From Urechis unicinctus (Eukaryota; Annelida; Polychaeta; Xenopneusta; Urechidae), in NCBI GenBank assembly GCA_034190875.2, contig CM067349.1, positions 12,522,095 to 12,586,094 on the forward strand: a DNA stretch of 64,000 bases, given 5' to 3'. Made by a program: the position numbers and the translations under genes. Numbering within the stretch: the stretch's first letter is position 1; each line of letters opens with the position of its first letter. The notes beneath the pieces were generated by a model. That model was not told the origin of the DNA and searched no databases. It saw nothing but the letters and a program-made list of their open reading frames with translations. Shown in pieces: positions 25,656 through 38,599 of this stretch.

Positions 25656-28600
25656 ATTTAGGAGATTGCTAGATGCAGGGTTAGTGGTTAGTGTAACATT
25701 TGCGGTGTAGTGTTGGTCGAACAACGAAGCAATTGGATCTCTTCAAGCCTGCTGATTTAAGACTTTCTAGCGCAGACAAAGGTGCTTATAGGAATGATCC
25801 CCCTGCGTTATTTCTCTTATATGATCCATGCAATGTTAAGCTCCTTGTGATTGGCCGCGAATACGTGAGAATGATTCAGTGCAACTTACAGAATTAGTGG
25901 TCTTTCGTCATTTGTTAAAGCCTAGGAAATTAGGAGTAAATACCTCATTCAACTGCGAAGTCATGGATTCTCGTATCCTATAATTGATACTGCCGCGGAC
26001 ATAATATCAGGCCGTTAATCTCCCGCCTTAAGATAATTCCAATAATCAGAATTAGCCGGAAGTATACATGCATGGGTTACTATTCACGGTCGTGGACCTG
26101 TACCGTGTGTTCTACGTTCGGTCTTTTTATGGAATGAATTCATCTTCATATCAGCACTATGGCAGTAGCTACTGGAGTGTAACAGGCAATTACCGTACAT
26201 TTGAGCTAGGGAGAATGCTATTCGTGTTGATCTTCGCGTTTACGCGACCTAGATCTGCCTTCTAAAATATTACTGCATTCTTATTCTATGCCAGGTTATC
26301 ATAATGTTCCGTTTTGAGTAGAGTTTCTCGTCTTCTGCAATAGTCCTGCAGTCGGATGAGAAAATCACTTGGATATTTCCATTTAACGATTACATGCTGT
26401 CTGATATCAGTTCTCATATTTACAGTGCACCAACTGCTTCGTGCAGTACAAGTGTATTGTGCGCCACTTAATGTTCATTATATAATGGTTTTGCAACATT
26501 TGCGACCCATTTTTCTATAGCTATACCAAAGAGACAGTGTCCACATTGGTTGTCAGCGCAGAACCTAGGTGTTATCCAGCCCTTCCCCCTTGCATATCAC
26601 AGCCCTAAGGGTTTGTCCACGTGGGGACGTTTGCAAATGCATGCTACAGAGCTGTGTATGAGAGTACAAGCAAGTTTTTTGCAATACTTCTGCTTTGTCA
26701 GACGGCCGAAAATCCCACACACTGTAGCGCTGATCAATCGACAACGTATTATATGTACGGGCGTTCTCCAATGTTTTTTATTCAAGCCATCTCTTAATAA
26801 CAATCTATAAATTAGCAATTACATATTTAACACCACATAATATGTCTGCGTGGTGACACCCGTTAACTTGTAACTGCAAAAACAACTACATATATGGCTA
26901 AAACAAGACATTGACGCAATCTCCGTCGAACATAACAAGCGTCCTGGATTGCCTTGCTTAGAATGCGTAGTATCGTCATTGTGTGGAGCTAAGCTTTCAA
27001 TCGGGTACTAATGAACTGCATGTGCTAACAGTCAGTTTTACTAAAATAACGATTATTGGAATCAAATGGCGAGACTGGTGCAATTATCTCTGAATGGAAA
27101 TATCTTGCGTGAGTTTGACCCTATTAAAAAGCAGCCTCTGAAGTGTAACGATATGTAATAATGTGTAAGTTTGTGGTGGCATGTTACAATGATTGATTGG
27201 GAGGTAGGGAGAATCAACCAACAAATTATGTTCATTGCAAAATTTATTTGCCAAAATATAACGCTGTGAGATTAAATCATCATCTCGCATCTTAGATATT
27301 CGTAATATCTGTAATTTGAAAGTTGAAGCCAATTTCTTGGAAACCAACCTCTTTGTCAACTGGTGCCAAAAAACAGAGCGCGTCCTGAGATGAATGCAAT
27401 CAACGATGAAAAGCGATGAATGATTGATACGTTTCAACTACAAAATCAATGGAAACAACCCTCTACTGGGCAGTCAATGTTACAGAAGAAAGCTGGGAAT
27501 ATATTCGCACTCAGAACAATCTAGAATATGTTCTGGCTGTCCCAGGTTACCTTAAGTAGCTCTTAATATTGCTAGTGAGTTCGATGAGAGTTCAAGTGAG
27601 AGTTCAACAAAATAGCCAAGCATTAGACAATTTGCTTATTCATCTGAATACAGCACGGTTGCTACATATCATACAGATGTGCAGAACGTAATAGATTATG
27701 GTTGTGCGCTCCTTGAACCCCCAGAAATAAGTATTAATCAGCAAAATATCGAATTCCAGTGGACATTTCGAACAGATAAATCTGACATCAGAGTATATTG
27801 TTACGAAATTTGAACGTAATTGTTATAATTGGAAAGAATTAATGTTAAAGTTAGGATTCGACACTTGCTTGTCAAACAATGAACACCCCCTTAAGTGAAC
27901 GTTGCATTAATGCTGCTTTACTAATTGGTCGAATTCTGCAAGCGAGCTGTATACTTCCTAACAACGTTTTATAAGTTCTGCGTGGCTCTCTGCATGCCAA
28001 GAATGCTTGGTATTGTAATGACGCAAAGTATGTTATTGACTATTGCCCTATCTTACATGGATCATTGATGAAAACACGTCGGCCGCTTCGTCATATTGTC
28101 GATGTGTCGCTTCACTTCAAACAAATGGTTTCACTCGGGATTATCTAAAGTATATTACGGCTGGAGGAACACAAGAACCCCGTAGCTAATAGTGCTTCGT
28201 GTGTAAATGTAGCAGCCACTTTGCGTCTTAAAAAGTAAGATGAACGTTATTCAGATCACGTCAATAGATAATTTAATTATTAACTGCGTGTCCTAGCCAG
28301 GAACAATGAGCTACGTTCGTTTTCGTCTCATTGCATATCTAACGAACCTGGGCTTTTTGCAGAGTTAGTTGGCTTGTAGGACAGCAAAATTGCATTTCGC
28401 CGGGTAGACTGCGACATATTTGAGAAAGACGGTCGCACTTAACTATGAGTAACCACTTTTATTAATAAATACCAGCGTGGCAATTTGGCCTTCTATCTGT
28501 GCCGTTGCGGGCCGCTTTCAGTATTAACTCGTTTTTAGTTCTAATGCCATTTCTGAAATTGTCGACAGAAAAGGCAAACCATGTGGGCTTTACATCTTAC

Positions 28601-30261
28601 TTTCTACGCAGACAGAACATGTACTGTATAACAAGACTTATGCATAGGACAAGTATAACATCCAGCGGACGCAAACAATCTACAGGGCCAGCTCAAATCT
28701 ACACAGGTCGCATATTTTCCTGTTCTCAGTTTCATATAGCTCATATGACGACCAACTACAGGGCTCGTCGCAAAAGCATCCTTCTGTATTGTTTCACGGT
28801 GATCTGGGCCTATTTGCAGAGTTGATAATTACTTGCCAACTATTATGGCCAAACTACTTGAAATAATTGACATCAACGGGATATTTTCTCCATTACATGA
28901 AGATAAATTGTATGCAAAATACCGTATCATTGGCATTGGAGAAAACAAGAGGCGGATAATTAATCAACTACCCTTGGCTCCAGCGATTATTGTCGTAGGA
29001 ATAGTGTTTGGCAATAAACTAAGAATGTGATCTGCACCGCCTCCAGTTTCTATGATTCTTAACTGTGCTGTGTTATCAAACTTAAGTGACTGTTGCTATA
29101 ACTAAGTCTTTAATCATGGTTATTTTGAATCCATACAAAAGTGCTGAATGGTAGTATAACATATCCCATATCCCTTGTATATGAAGCGTGGAGACCAATA
29201 CTACATAGCATTTGCATTGGATTTCAGCTCAACCACTCCATCCCCCTACCGAAAACCCATCTATAGTGCAGGCACCCACAATTGGCCGCGATTGCCTTGG
29301 CATGAGATAATGAAATCAGGAATGGAAGATTCTAACAACACGGTGCTTTCTGTATTTCGTTAATTTGTAGTCCCGAGTTCAATGTGTTGGTTATCTGCCG
29401 GGATCTAACCTACCCTACAACAGTAGTCTTCACACCATAGTGCCATAGATATGTCGTTCACTCTCTTGTAAATCAGTTCTGCAAATTATCATTAACTAAA
29501 GGAAGTGGCCGAAGAGTGATGAATTGCGATAAAACTTTATCAATAAAATGTTTTCCCATGGTTTACCTACCTTGTTTAATTGACTTAAGTGTTGTTCTCG
29601 GGAAAACATAACTTTTAACAGAAGTATATAGTCATGATTCTGTAAAGTTTCCGAGATACACACATTAGTCACCACAAGGAGATGAGAATTGTTATTTCGT
29701 TGTTGACATATATATCAGATGGATATTTGCATTATTCGTTGCCGACAGAGAGGGACAATAGTGATTTCTGATCACCAGGTGCGAGGCCTCAGCATACAGC
29801 ATAGTACAGGCGTACCCGTCGCGTTATGTTTAGCGCCATGGTATTCTTCCATGCGCACACACTCGCTGTAAGACCATACTTGACTGCACAAAGCAGCCGA
29901 CGCAAATACCATGATGACCACCCATCTAAGTTGCCATTTTGGATATCGTTCTGTTAAGACAAACCATTAGTTCCGAGCTGGCATGCAGCTAAGTTGCAAA
30001 GCTGTTACTCGAATGCGCCGACCTCAAAGTCATCTATTAAAGCGTCACGGCGAATCCGATATTGCCAAGCTAAGACTAAGCGTACGCAGCTGCTATTGAT
30101 TGCGCGATTTAAGTTGGAGTTAGAGTAATATGAGCGCGAATAATTTGTATTTTGGTATGATAGCTTGTCCATATAGACGATGATGGTTCGGCAGCTTCAA
30201 ACCTGCAGAAATGATAATCAAATATGATTGCTAGAAATATGAATGGAAATTTCAAAGGCGT

Positions 30262-30665
30262 TGTCAGATATGCACAGTAAACCCTTGTTAAGGTAAGTGA
30301 GGTGTGGGGAAACCCAGTGAAACATCATCAAATTGTCCCTTGCTTAACTCTTCACGTATTCATAAATTCGTTGCGGCAATGTATCAGGTAGATGACACAC
30401 ATACTGTATAATATTTCTTATGTATCGATCAATATCACGTCTATCATGCGTGCAAAACGGTGCGAATTGTACCTGTAACATAAGATAAGATAAGATAATT
30501 TATTAGCCCTATTCGGGAACCCAGTGCTATACAGTCTACAATTGACTCGTGTCTCCTTCACGTACTCTAAATTCGTGTCCCAGCCCCTGCTAGGCCCGTG
30601 TTTTGGCAGGAAAATTCCAGATGGCGCTGGAAGACGGGTGCTGTGATGAAGAAGCAGTGACCCGC
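30262..30665 (+). mobile_element. Copy B private insertion with short (TAAGA)n run
   Basis: Copy A passes directly from the CAAAGGCG word (about 17,312) towards GACATCAAGAC (about 17,389). Copy B has about 350 extra bases between the same anchors. Inside is a (TAAGA)n run at about 30,478-30,497 followed by TAATTTATTAGCCC, the type of simple-repeat tail seen at ends of non-LTR elements. No coding motif or clean target-site duplication is visible, so a SINE or LINE end is only a guess. Confidence 0.35.
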
Positions 30666-32479
30666 AGATATCGAGACATCAAGACTATCGGATGTATATT
30701 GCAATACCTCTATTCTCTGGGAATTCTTGCATTGTTATTTATCTTTTCCTCGGCATCAAGGTTAATAACTGTCTATTTTGCGAGCCGTACATTGCTGACA
30801 CAATATAAATCGTCCACAAGTTAGGAGCATTTGATGAATGCCACTGTTGTGTGTATAAGCGAAGTGGGCATGCATAAGGGGATTTTCTCTTTGGTAATCC
30901 GATATGTGAGATAACCGGGGCAGTTTTATGGCCAATACTTCCGGGGTCACTCTAATTTATGGGACAACGTGGAACAGCCCCCTGCTGAATTTAAACTGTT
31001 ATCAACGACGAACAGTAGACGTGGCGGGGTATATGTCAGCCTCATAAACGACAGGAATAATACAAGTAACTGCTAGCGTAAAGTCGTTTCTTTCCACATA
31101 ATGACGTATTTATTAGCCATTGCATTGTATAACAAAAGCCTACTAGGCATTATTTTGACTACAGTGAATAGCCATTAGTACTTTGCGACTTAACCATTGA
31201 TTTAACGACAGCTGCCACCCATGTTAATCTTATGGTGAGACTGCGGAAGAAACAACTATACATATTTGAGTTTGTGTATAATTCGCAAACAAAGTATTCA
31301 TAATGTGCCTTTCAATCGCTCTAAATGCAATAAATGCTCGCCTGCCATATGTAACCACGCCAGTCTACCATTTTTACCAATCGTCAAACAAATTCAACGC
31401 CAGGAACATTAACGAATTTTCCTGACCCGTCAGATAAGGTGACTATTATACTGTACTACCAAAACTTAAATACAAGCAAATGTGGTGCAAGACAGGAAGC
31501 TCATTCACGCACGGCCCACAAAGTGGCGGCCGTTTTATTAGCTCACTTTGTAGGAGATGTGATGAGTGATGATGGTCACAAAGGCTGCGTACATATAGTG
31601 ATGAAGCATCCGTCGGCCACAAAATGAGTTGCAGGGTGGGTATCCTTAGTGTTTTTAGTGCAGGTAGGTATATTTACATTCAGTCTCCACATTATGACAG
31701 TGAATTGCGCTGAACATTACAGTTGAATTGATACAGTTACCTTCACCATTCGATTTGTATCTTTGCAGTTTCAAATGTAGTGTCACTCTGATGCAAGCGG
31801 TATACCCCATTTAAAGTCGCAAAACTTAATATTTACAACTGGTTAATGTTGTCAATGTGGAGTTTGCTGCGTATTACTCTCATATCTATCTAAGAGATAG
31901 CATCTTCCTGCCCCAAACGATGGTAATTTGCGATGCGATTGATTGTTATGTGATTGCTAGCGGTCAGTGGCTCCATCACCTCAATGCGGGACGTGATTAA
32001 AATCAGGACTACAAGAAGACTTCTCAGGTTACAATGTAACCACTAAATGAACGTGACAGTAAATGTCACCCAACACCTGCTGCAAGATAACACCTTATGA
32101 CTGCTTGCTATCGGTCGCACCGTGGACATCACTGTTATGCTGCTCGCTGATTTATTGCTTTTTATTTCAGAAAACGACACCCGAACGAATCATTATCGTT
32201 TGTTATTAATCCCTTAAGATCAATCCATAGTACCACCACCTATTTCTGGCTGCGATAGCTCGGGCTCCACTCAGTATATCCGAATTCAAAAATTTCTAGG
32301 ATGCATATCGTTATATATAAATCGTTCTTGTTGCGAAATTCAGATGCTATATAATTGACCACGTTCGCTCATATTGCTGTCATCAACAAAGCTGGTATTT
32401 TGTTCTGGGAGGCTAATATTATGATACCTCTATTGTTACGCGACAACTGAAGGACAATTACATGCAAATGTGTATGTTG

Positions 32480-33950
32480 TAATGTCTTCCCGGCTGCTTT
32501 ATGTTAGTCCAAATATAGGTGTCCCCATTGAAATGGTCGCTGCTTTGCCGTAATGTGGGTAGAAGAAATTGATATATATATGTCCATATATTGATCGTGG
32601 TACGTATGAACCGCTGTACCATGACACGGGTTAGTCTTACAACCACGCCGTTTTAGGTAAACTCTCTCAAAATGAAAATGTGTCATAAGGCTATGGCAGA
32701 GCCGGTAGTACTGCAACCTTTTTTATACTTTACTTTCACAATATTATTCCTGCTTTACAATTTTTCCAACCAATATATCACATGAGGATTGAGGCGTATA
32801 ATCATCACATGCCCCTACACTGCGATAAACCACATGCCAAGGCGCACCACCTACACAAGTAATCAAATATTGGTAATCAGTATCTATTTGCGATAAAGGT
32901 TGCCTCTTTAATCGACAATAAACATGACATCGAAGAAAATTAGGACATTCCCCCATAATTGTTTGGAATCTATCATTAGAGTGAGCAGATGTGTCACCTG
33001 GTTATCCACTGATCATTTAGGTTGAAGGCCAGTAGCACGTTTCCGAAATTGTATGAGGACAACAACAAACAATGGTAGGTGCATCTTTCAAAGCTTATTC
33101 CTTTACTACAGGGTATATTCTGCTTGTGGGAATATAATCCTGATTGTTATGTATCGCCTCTGTTCGGTAATCTCCTGTTTATATCAAAATACAACACTGC
33201 ATATCTGTAGTCTAGTTTCGCAATAGAAGGCATATGATAGAAACATGGCACAAGCAGGATCGCCCGACAAAATGATTGCAGATGCAGGTCTTTTACATGA
33301 TTAGTTTTACCATTAAAATGTAATTGCGGACTTGTCTCGTGTATTCTCTAGACACCCAAAGTATATTTAAAATATTTCGTGGCAAGCCCAAATGCAGCCG
33401 ACCGTCGAGCAAGAAACAAAATGTATGTTGTTACCATGGCTTTCCAGCAGTCTCAACCACTTATATGCATATTGTACCTCTTAAGTGGCTGCCTGATTAT
33501 GCCAAATGCGTTTCTTAATGTTTCCATTTTCTAGTGATCAATTAAATTGTGAGAAAGTGCAAGCCTGATACACTAGTGCCACATGCGGCTGGCCTTGTTT
33601 TTTCGTCAACGGGTAGATACGTGGTGGCGGGTTACTGTTCAGTGAGGAATTTGCGGTGAATGAGTCTACCGAATGATGCAGTCTAATATAATTCAACTCC
33701 TTAGCTCCCACTGGCACAAAATTCAGTATCGATGCGATATGCAAACGTTTTGAATTTGCTTGAACAGCGCTCATCTCTGTGACCATGTCTTAGAATGTAG
33801 ATGATGTAACACGTGAGGTATGGTTTGCCGAGTGTTGTGATGTCGATCATGGAATGAATTATATTGGGGCCAGACCATTCTTGCGGGACAAATCGTCTCA
33901 CAAATAGAAGTATGAACAAGACTGCTCCATCAGTCTCTTGGCATATTTAC
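32480..33950 (-). repeat. Diverged block, inverted relative to 53.8-55.0 kb
   Basis: Read on the minus strand, three anchors occur in the same order as on the plus strand of 53,790-55,000. They are GCCAAGAGACTGATGGAGCAG (33,940 / 53,797), GGTGCGCCTTGG followed by GTTTATCGC (about 32,850 / 54,487), and AGAGAGTTTACCTAA (about 32,665 / 54,850). Around the second anchor the minus frame reads GAPWHVVYRSVGACDDY, against GAPWKVIYRCAGAFDVY in the other copy. This hints at an ancestral coding sequence, perhaps a transposable element, but neither copy stays open. Confidence 0.6.
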
Positions 33951-36430
33951 TTCTCTGTCCTGAACATAAGAATAAGTTCACTTTAAATACATTCAAGTAA
34001 GCGGCCTGACAGCTGATGCCAGCAACGCCACAATTATGTCTAAAGGTATCATATGAATAGCAAGGAAAACGTTCGGCTCAGTTCCCTGACCAATGCTAGT
34101 GCGAATCACTTACACCATGACTTGCCGAGACAGTTCAATAATATCAAGTCACAATTAAACAATTTTCATGCCTCAGGTACACCACGTCCATTCATCCTAT
34201 GTAAACCGCCTCAAATCAACATAGGCTGCCACGTCTGAGCATCATTACAGTTTAAAGCTGCTTAATTTGCTGCTTGAAGACTCATAATATAGATTAAATA
34301 ATATAGATTAAATGTCGCTTCCAATCGGCTAGATCTTCATGAGCAAGCGCAAACTGGTAGGTTTAAATGCGCAGTTTTACATTTTATGTTTATTTTACGG
34401 TAAAGTAGGCTTGCGAGTTAACTGCCAAACTTCAGTTCTCGATAGTTGTTGCGCTATTTTGCATGGCAAGTATTTGTAACAAGAAGAGCAAATGAACCTT
34501 ATGCTTATATCAATTATCCGCTGACCCACTGTCACAAAATGCACCCACAGAAAAGCAGTCGACCGGGATGGCAGGGAAACAATATATATTTGGCATATCT
34601 ACATTGACCAGTCACATGGGAGGATTGCCTTCTCTCGTCTTCTTGTAAACTATTGATTCTCTTTGTGAAAAAACAGCTATATTTGGAACAGCAGGGGGGC
34701 CCCAGAAGTCATACAATCATCGTTGATTGACAAGCAAGCTGGAGTGTAGATGTATCTCAGCGTTATTGATGTACTCACATCCAAGCACTCTCCTTGGTAG
34801 AATTCGTCACACTGATCGAGTATAAAATGGACAGACAATGCCACTGACGAATGATACATTATTCATCTTCACGATGAACCTATGGAAAGTAAAATTGCCG
34901 GCCTTGGCTTAAAGTTGATCCCTAGCAGTAATAGAGATATCCGCTTCTAGAAGCTACATCAATTGTAATTCGCTAAAAGTGCCATTACATTCCGCCTTCC
35001 CACTTCAGCAACCAAAATGGATTGTGCGTCACAGTCACTTGCGTCCAATCACAAGGAGCTAAAACAAGATCAGCATGTTAATAGCACTCACTTAATGGAA
35101 ACCTCCCGGCAAGTGGCAGCTGGGTAATTCTATTGACAGGGGTATTAACTTTGTGTTCAGCACATTGCAGTGCAAAACTGAAAATGCCGTGTGTAAAGCA
35201 GATAATGCTTGAAGGACTCGGGGTTACCAACATAACGGGATGTAACAACCTGATCGTGAGAACGGTTTTGCGACAAATACCAAAAAACGTCTGACTTAAG
35301 AGTGTGGAGCTATCTGTCAAATACTGTGTGACGTGACTGTGTAGGCATGTATTATGGCGCGGCCAAGGACATGTGTACACAAGCATGTGTTGACAAGAAG
35401 GTCGTTTTGTTAAACTTAATATATCAGTTGTAAACCCACAGAAATCTGCTAGTCAATAACCATACTACACCCTCATTACATAGTGCCAGTAGAAAGAGGT
35501 CGCTTTGTGTGCTCTGACAATTTCGAAACGAGTGAGTTACGCAGTTAATTGACCTGCATCAGCTTGAGAAGCAAATGTAATGTCACAGTATTGATAGACA
35601 GTAGGTGCAATGGGGCAAGTTGTTTTACTTTCAGCCCTCCAATGTAATGCCTCATTGTCGAAATTATTGCTGCTGGCCGAAATATGTGGATCGCAAATTG
35701 ACTTGAATTGATGCATCACACACAACCACGAGGCAATGCTCTTGAAGCAACCGGGGCTTGTCTGAAGTTGTGCATACTATATATTGCGCTGAGAGCCAAT
35801 TTCTTCCTGTAAATCTTTAATCCTCATTCATGAGCAAAGAAATAAATTCGCTCAGCTGAAATGGCAATGGCTCTTGAAAGCTCTGATTGATAAAAGCTTG
35901 TGTTGCCTAGAGTGGTTGTATTAACTGCCATGGACACGCACGAACTGAACCTTACAGGTTTGAGATAAACCTGATAAACAACTTGTTCAGAGATCCTCGT
36001 TAGAATTATCTGCACTAGGCCCAGGAGTTGCAATATATTGCGATTTGTTACTTCTGTGTTTGTGTCGGTTATAGCCTACTGTTATTGGACAGCCTTCTGT
36101 TCCCTGACTACTCTCCAGTACTTGGCACCCTTTCACACTTGCATTACCTCATATTGCTCTGTCATCTACAAAGAGTCAAGCAGATCCCGTTTTATCCCCA
36201 ATAATATTTTAGGCTGTGATCTAATGAAACATCGGAGTGGTCATTAATTATCACAGCAATATCAATGCGCTTATTTAGACAAACATGCTTTAGTTCAGGC
36301 CACCCCAACATGGGTGGTGTTATCAGATGACTTACTTCCATCTCATAGATGGCATTCCTACCAAAGTATAGCTTATATTCATAAATACATATAAAGTCAA
36401 TGCACTTTTTCTTTCAAAATGTTTGCAAAT
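33950..36430. other. AT-rich intergenic DNA, no gene seen
   Basis: Only short open frames in conflicting phases. A short run at about 36,185-36,275 (ATAATATTTTAGG ... CAGCAATATCAA) resembles the end of the retropepsin remnant at 45,262-45,312, but the rest cannot be aligned. Confidence 0.5.
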
Positions 36431-36970
36431 ATTTTGGTTTCACCATTTTAATATGATAGTCTAGTCTTTATAACGTACAGACATATTTCTTTGAATTTTT
36501 AATATTATAGCGAAATCCATTTTTAACCACTAACCATTCGTTGGCATTACCCGATAACCTCAATATCTTCCTTACAACCATGTATACTTTGGCCCAAATG
36601 GTCTAAATAATGTTTAAAGATGAGCGTAGAATATGTTACTTTTAAGTTTCTAAAGATTTGAATTTGTCTTTAAATTTTAACACCGAAAAACTATTTTTTC
36701 TCATTATTCGTCCATTTACAACTTTTAATAAGTTCGCAAAATGCTGCCAATAGCTCATTATGATCATATCTATAACAAATATTATAATTCTAATCCATAA
36801 TGACGGAAAATTATTTCAAAATTTCTGTATTCCGCAAATATACGTACATATATTTGGGCACGAAAGGTAGGATTTATACGTATAAAGTAGCATCTTGACC
36901 ATTCGTGGACGACCTTGAGAGGACTAAAAGTATATACCAGGATTATTTAGCGGAAAAAAGCTTTTATTTG
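36430..36970 (+). repeat. Repeat block duplicated at 40.79-41.21 kb, beside (TA)n
   Basis: Matching words include ACTAACCATTCGTT (36,528 / 40,796), CTCAATATCTTCC, and CGCAAATATACG followed by TACGTATAAA (36,834-36,887 / 41,100-41,151). Similarity is about 75-80%. Here the (TA)n array follows the block; in the other copy it precedes it. No coding motif is seen. Confidence 0.7.
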
Positions 36971-37110
36971 CATTAAACTTTTATATTTTATTATTTAAGG
37001 TATGCCGAATTAATAATTAAAAAATAATTATAGTTAAAATGTACTTCAAAAAATTGTCCACGAAAGGTTGGAGTCTACGAGTGGTTGTAATCGACAGTAT
37101 ATGTGTGTGT

Positions 37111-37251
<141 letters not shown>

Positions 37252-37499
37252 CAGGTTGATGACATATTGCTACGTAAAAATTAAAACATGAACACATCAT
37301 CCTATAAATATCATTACCGCTGTCACTACACAAATATCACTACACAGATCTACACAAACAAATTTCAAAATATGTTATTTCATTGGTACTCCTTGGCCTC
37401 TATTGTGGCATAGGAATAGTGAGACACTCTTGCTTTGTGACACTTACCGAAGCATTTGCTTGCACCCTAAATAACAAGTGAGAGCAAGCTTCATGGTCG

Positions 37500-37612
37500 G
37501 CAGTAGGCAAGTCACTCGCCCCTGGTGTAGCTAGCAGTGCGGATTCTGTCAGAAGTTAAGTTTCTTCGGCTAGGTCGGCAGTGCTTGGATGAGACACCTC
37601 AGTCTGTGATAA
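37500..37612 (+). mobile_element. Probable 5S-rRNA-derived SINE (SINE3-like) head
   Basis: The stretch around 37,545-37,600 follows the layout of the 5S rRNA internal promoter. It has GTCAGAAGTTAAGTTTCTTC (37,549-37,568; 5S genes have a GAAG(C/T)TAAGCA box A), then CGGCTAGGTCGGCAG and TGCTTGGATGAGAC (37,583-37,596; box C is typically TACTTGGATGGGAGAC). It is too diverged to be a working 5S gene. A second sequence, on the minus strand at 57,830-57,930, shares the upstream word (AGTAGGCAAGTCACTCG / AGTAGGTAAGACACTCG, both then CCCTGGTG). This supports a dispersed Pol III-type family. A SINE tail is not clear. Confidence 0.5.
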
Positions 37613-38450
37613 ATCACTGTCACCTGATTTATCTGTAACCTCAGCTGCCAATACCAAATCATTTACTACCAGCATGACGAAAAACAGCTGGACTGATATA
37701 CTAGCAAATTGGCGATAAATTCATCAACATCTTAACAAGTATACGCCAACTGGTCAAGACTAGCCGAAAGGTTCAGCCATCGGATCTCACCTGTTTTAGT
37801 TGCATATTTGCCATTGCACTCCCTCGCTTCGTTTGATTTTCATCGACTCCAACGTAGCTGAAGAGAGTCGGTATAACTTCATTTTAAAGCCTAGGGTTCT
37901 CACGAAATCTTAGACTTTGGAGCAGGTCTTGATCAGTCTCGTAACCACCATCTTCGAATTGATCAGAACTTGGAACTGTCGTAAGGTTAGGTATCCAGTG
38001 TTTACGCTTGCCTTTCGTCACCAATATGCGGCGCATTTTGCTGTCTTTCGAAAGCAGAAAGCACTCACGCATGACTTCTCATTGTTCCGATAACCGACCG
38101 CACAGCAATAAGGCTTAATGCACACCAAGAAAATCACCAGACCGTGAAGAAAGAGGATTAAGTAACACGCTGTCAGCCAACCGTGAAGGCTGAAGATGGC
38201 GAGGAATATTCGCGAACAACCTGAGTGACTTCACTGTCCGAACATTCACGAAATTTACCGAGCGATATCTTGCCAGATTCGACGTGAAAAATATACATTT
38301 CAAAATAATTTTTCTAAAGTAAGAAAGCGTGCAATAACATTATTTTGGTTACGATACCCTTTTAAAACATAGAACTTCGAAAAAATGGAATAAAACAATT
38401 CATATATTGGACCTTTAAATCACCCAATGCTTGATAAACCAGATCCTTTT
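37612..38450. other. Intergenic DNA next to SINE-like sequence, no gene seen
   Basis: Two 62-codon minus-strand frames (37,884-38,072 and 38,115-38,303) are charged and not low-complexity, but they match no family I recognise and have no splice or start context. This could be SINE or LINE body. Confidence 0.4.
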
Positions 38451-38592
<142 letters not shown>

Positions 38593-38599
38593 TGCAATT

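Larger units (their letters stand above)
19042..32180 (+). repeat. Segmental duplication copy B
   Basis: Direct-order copy of 6,960-18,610, about 1.5 kb longer. Private segments include 21,260-22,525 (replacing the transposase-bearing segment of copy A), a local tandem duplication at 25,297-25,655, and an insertion at 30,262-30,665. Homology to copy A starts abruptly at about 19,042, where the sequence to the left is unrelated to the sequence left of copy A. Past the end of A-type homology, copy B continues into sequence resembling 2,540-2,625. No intact gene is recognised. Confidence 0.85.

Noticed and set aside
36038..36280. Possible second retropepsin remnant (NNILGCDLM)
   Set aside because: Only the last motif and a short nucleotide word resemble the 45-kb protease. 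The active-site region cannot be aligned.
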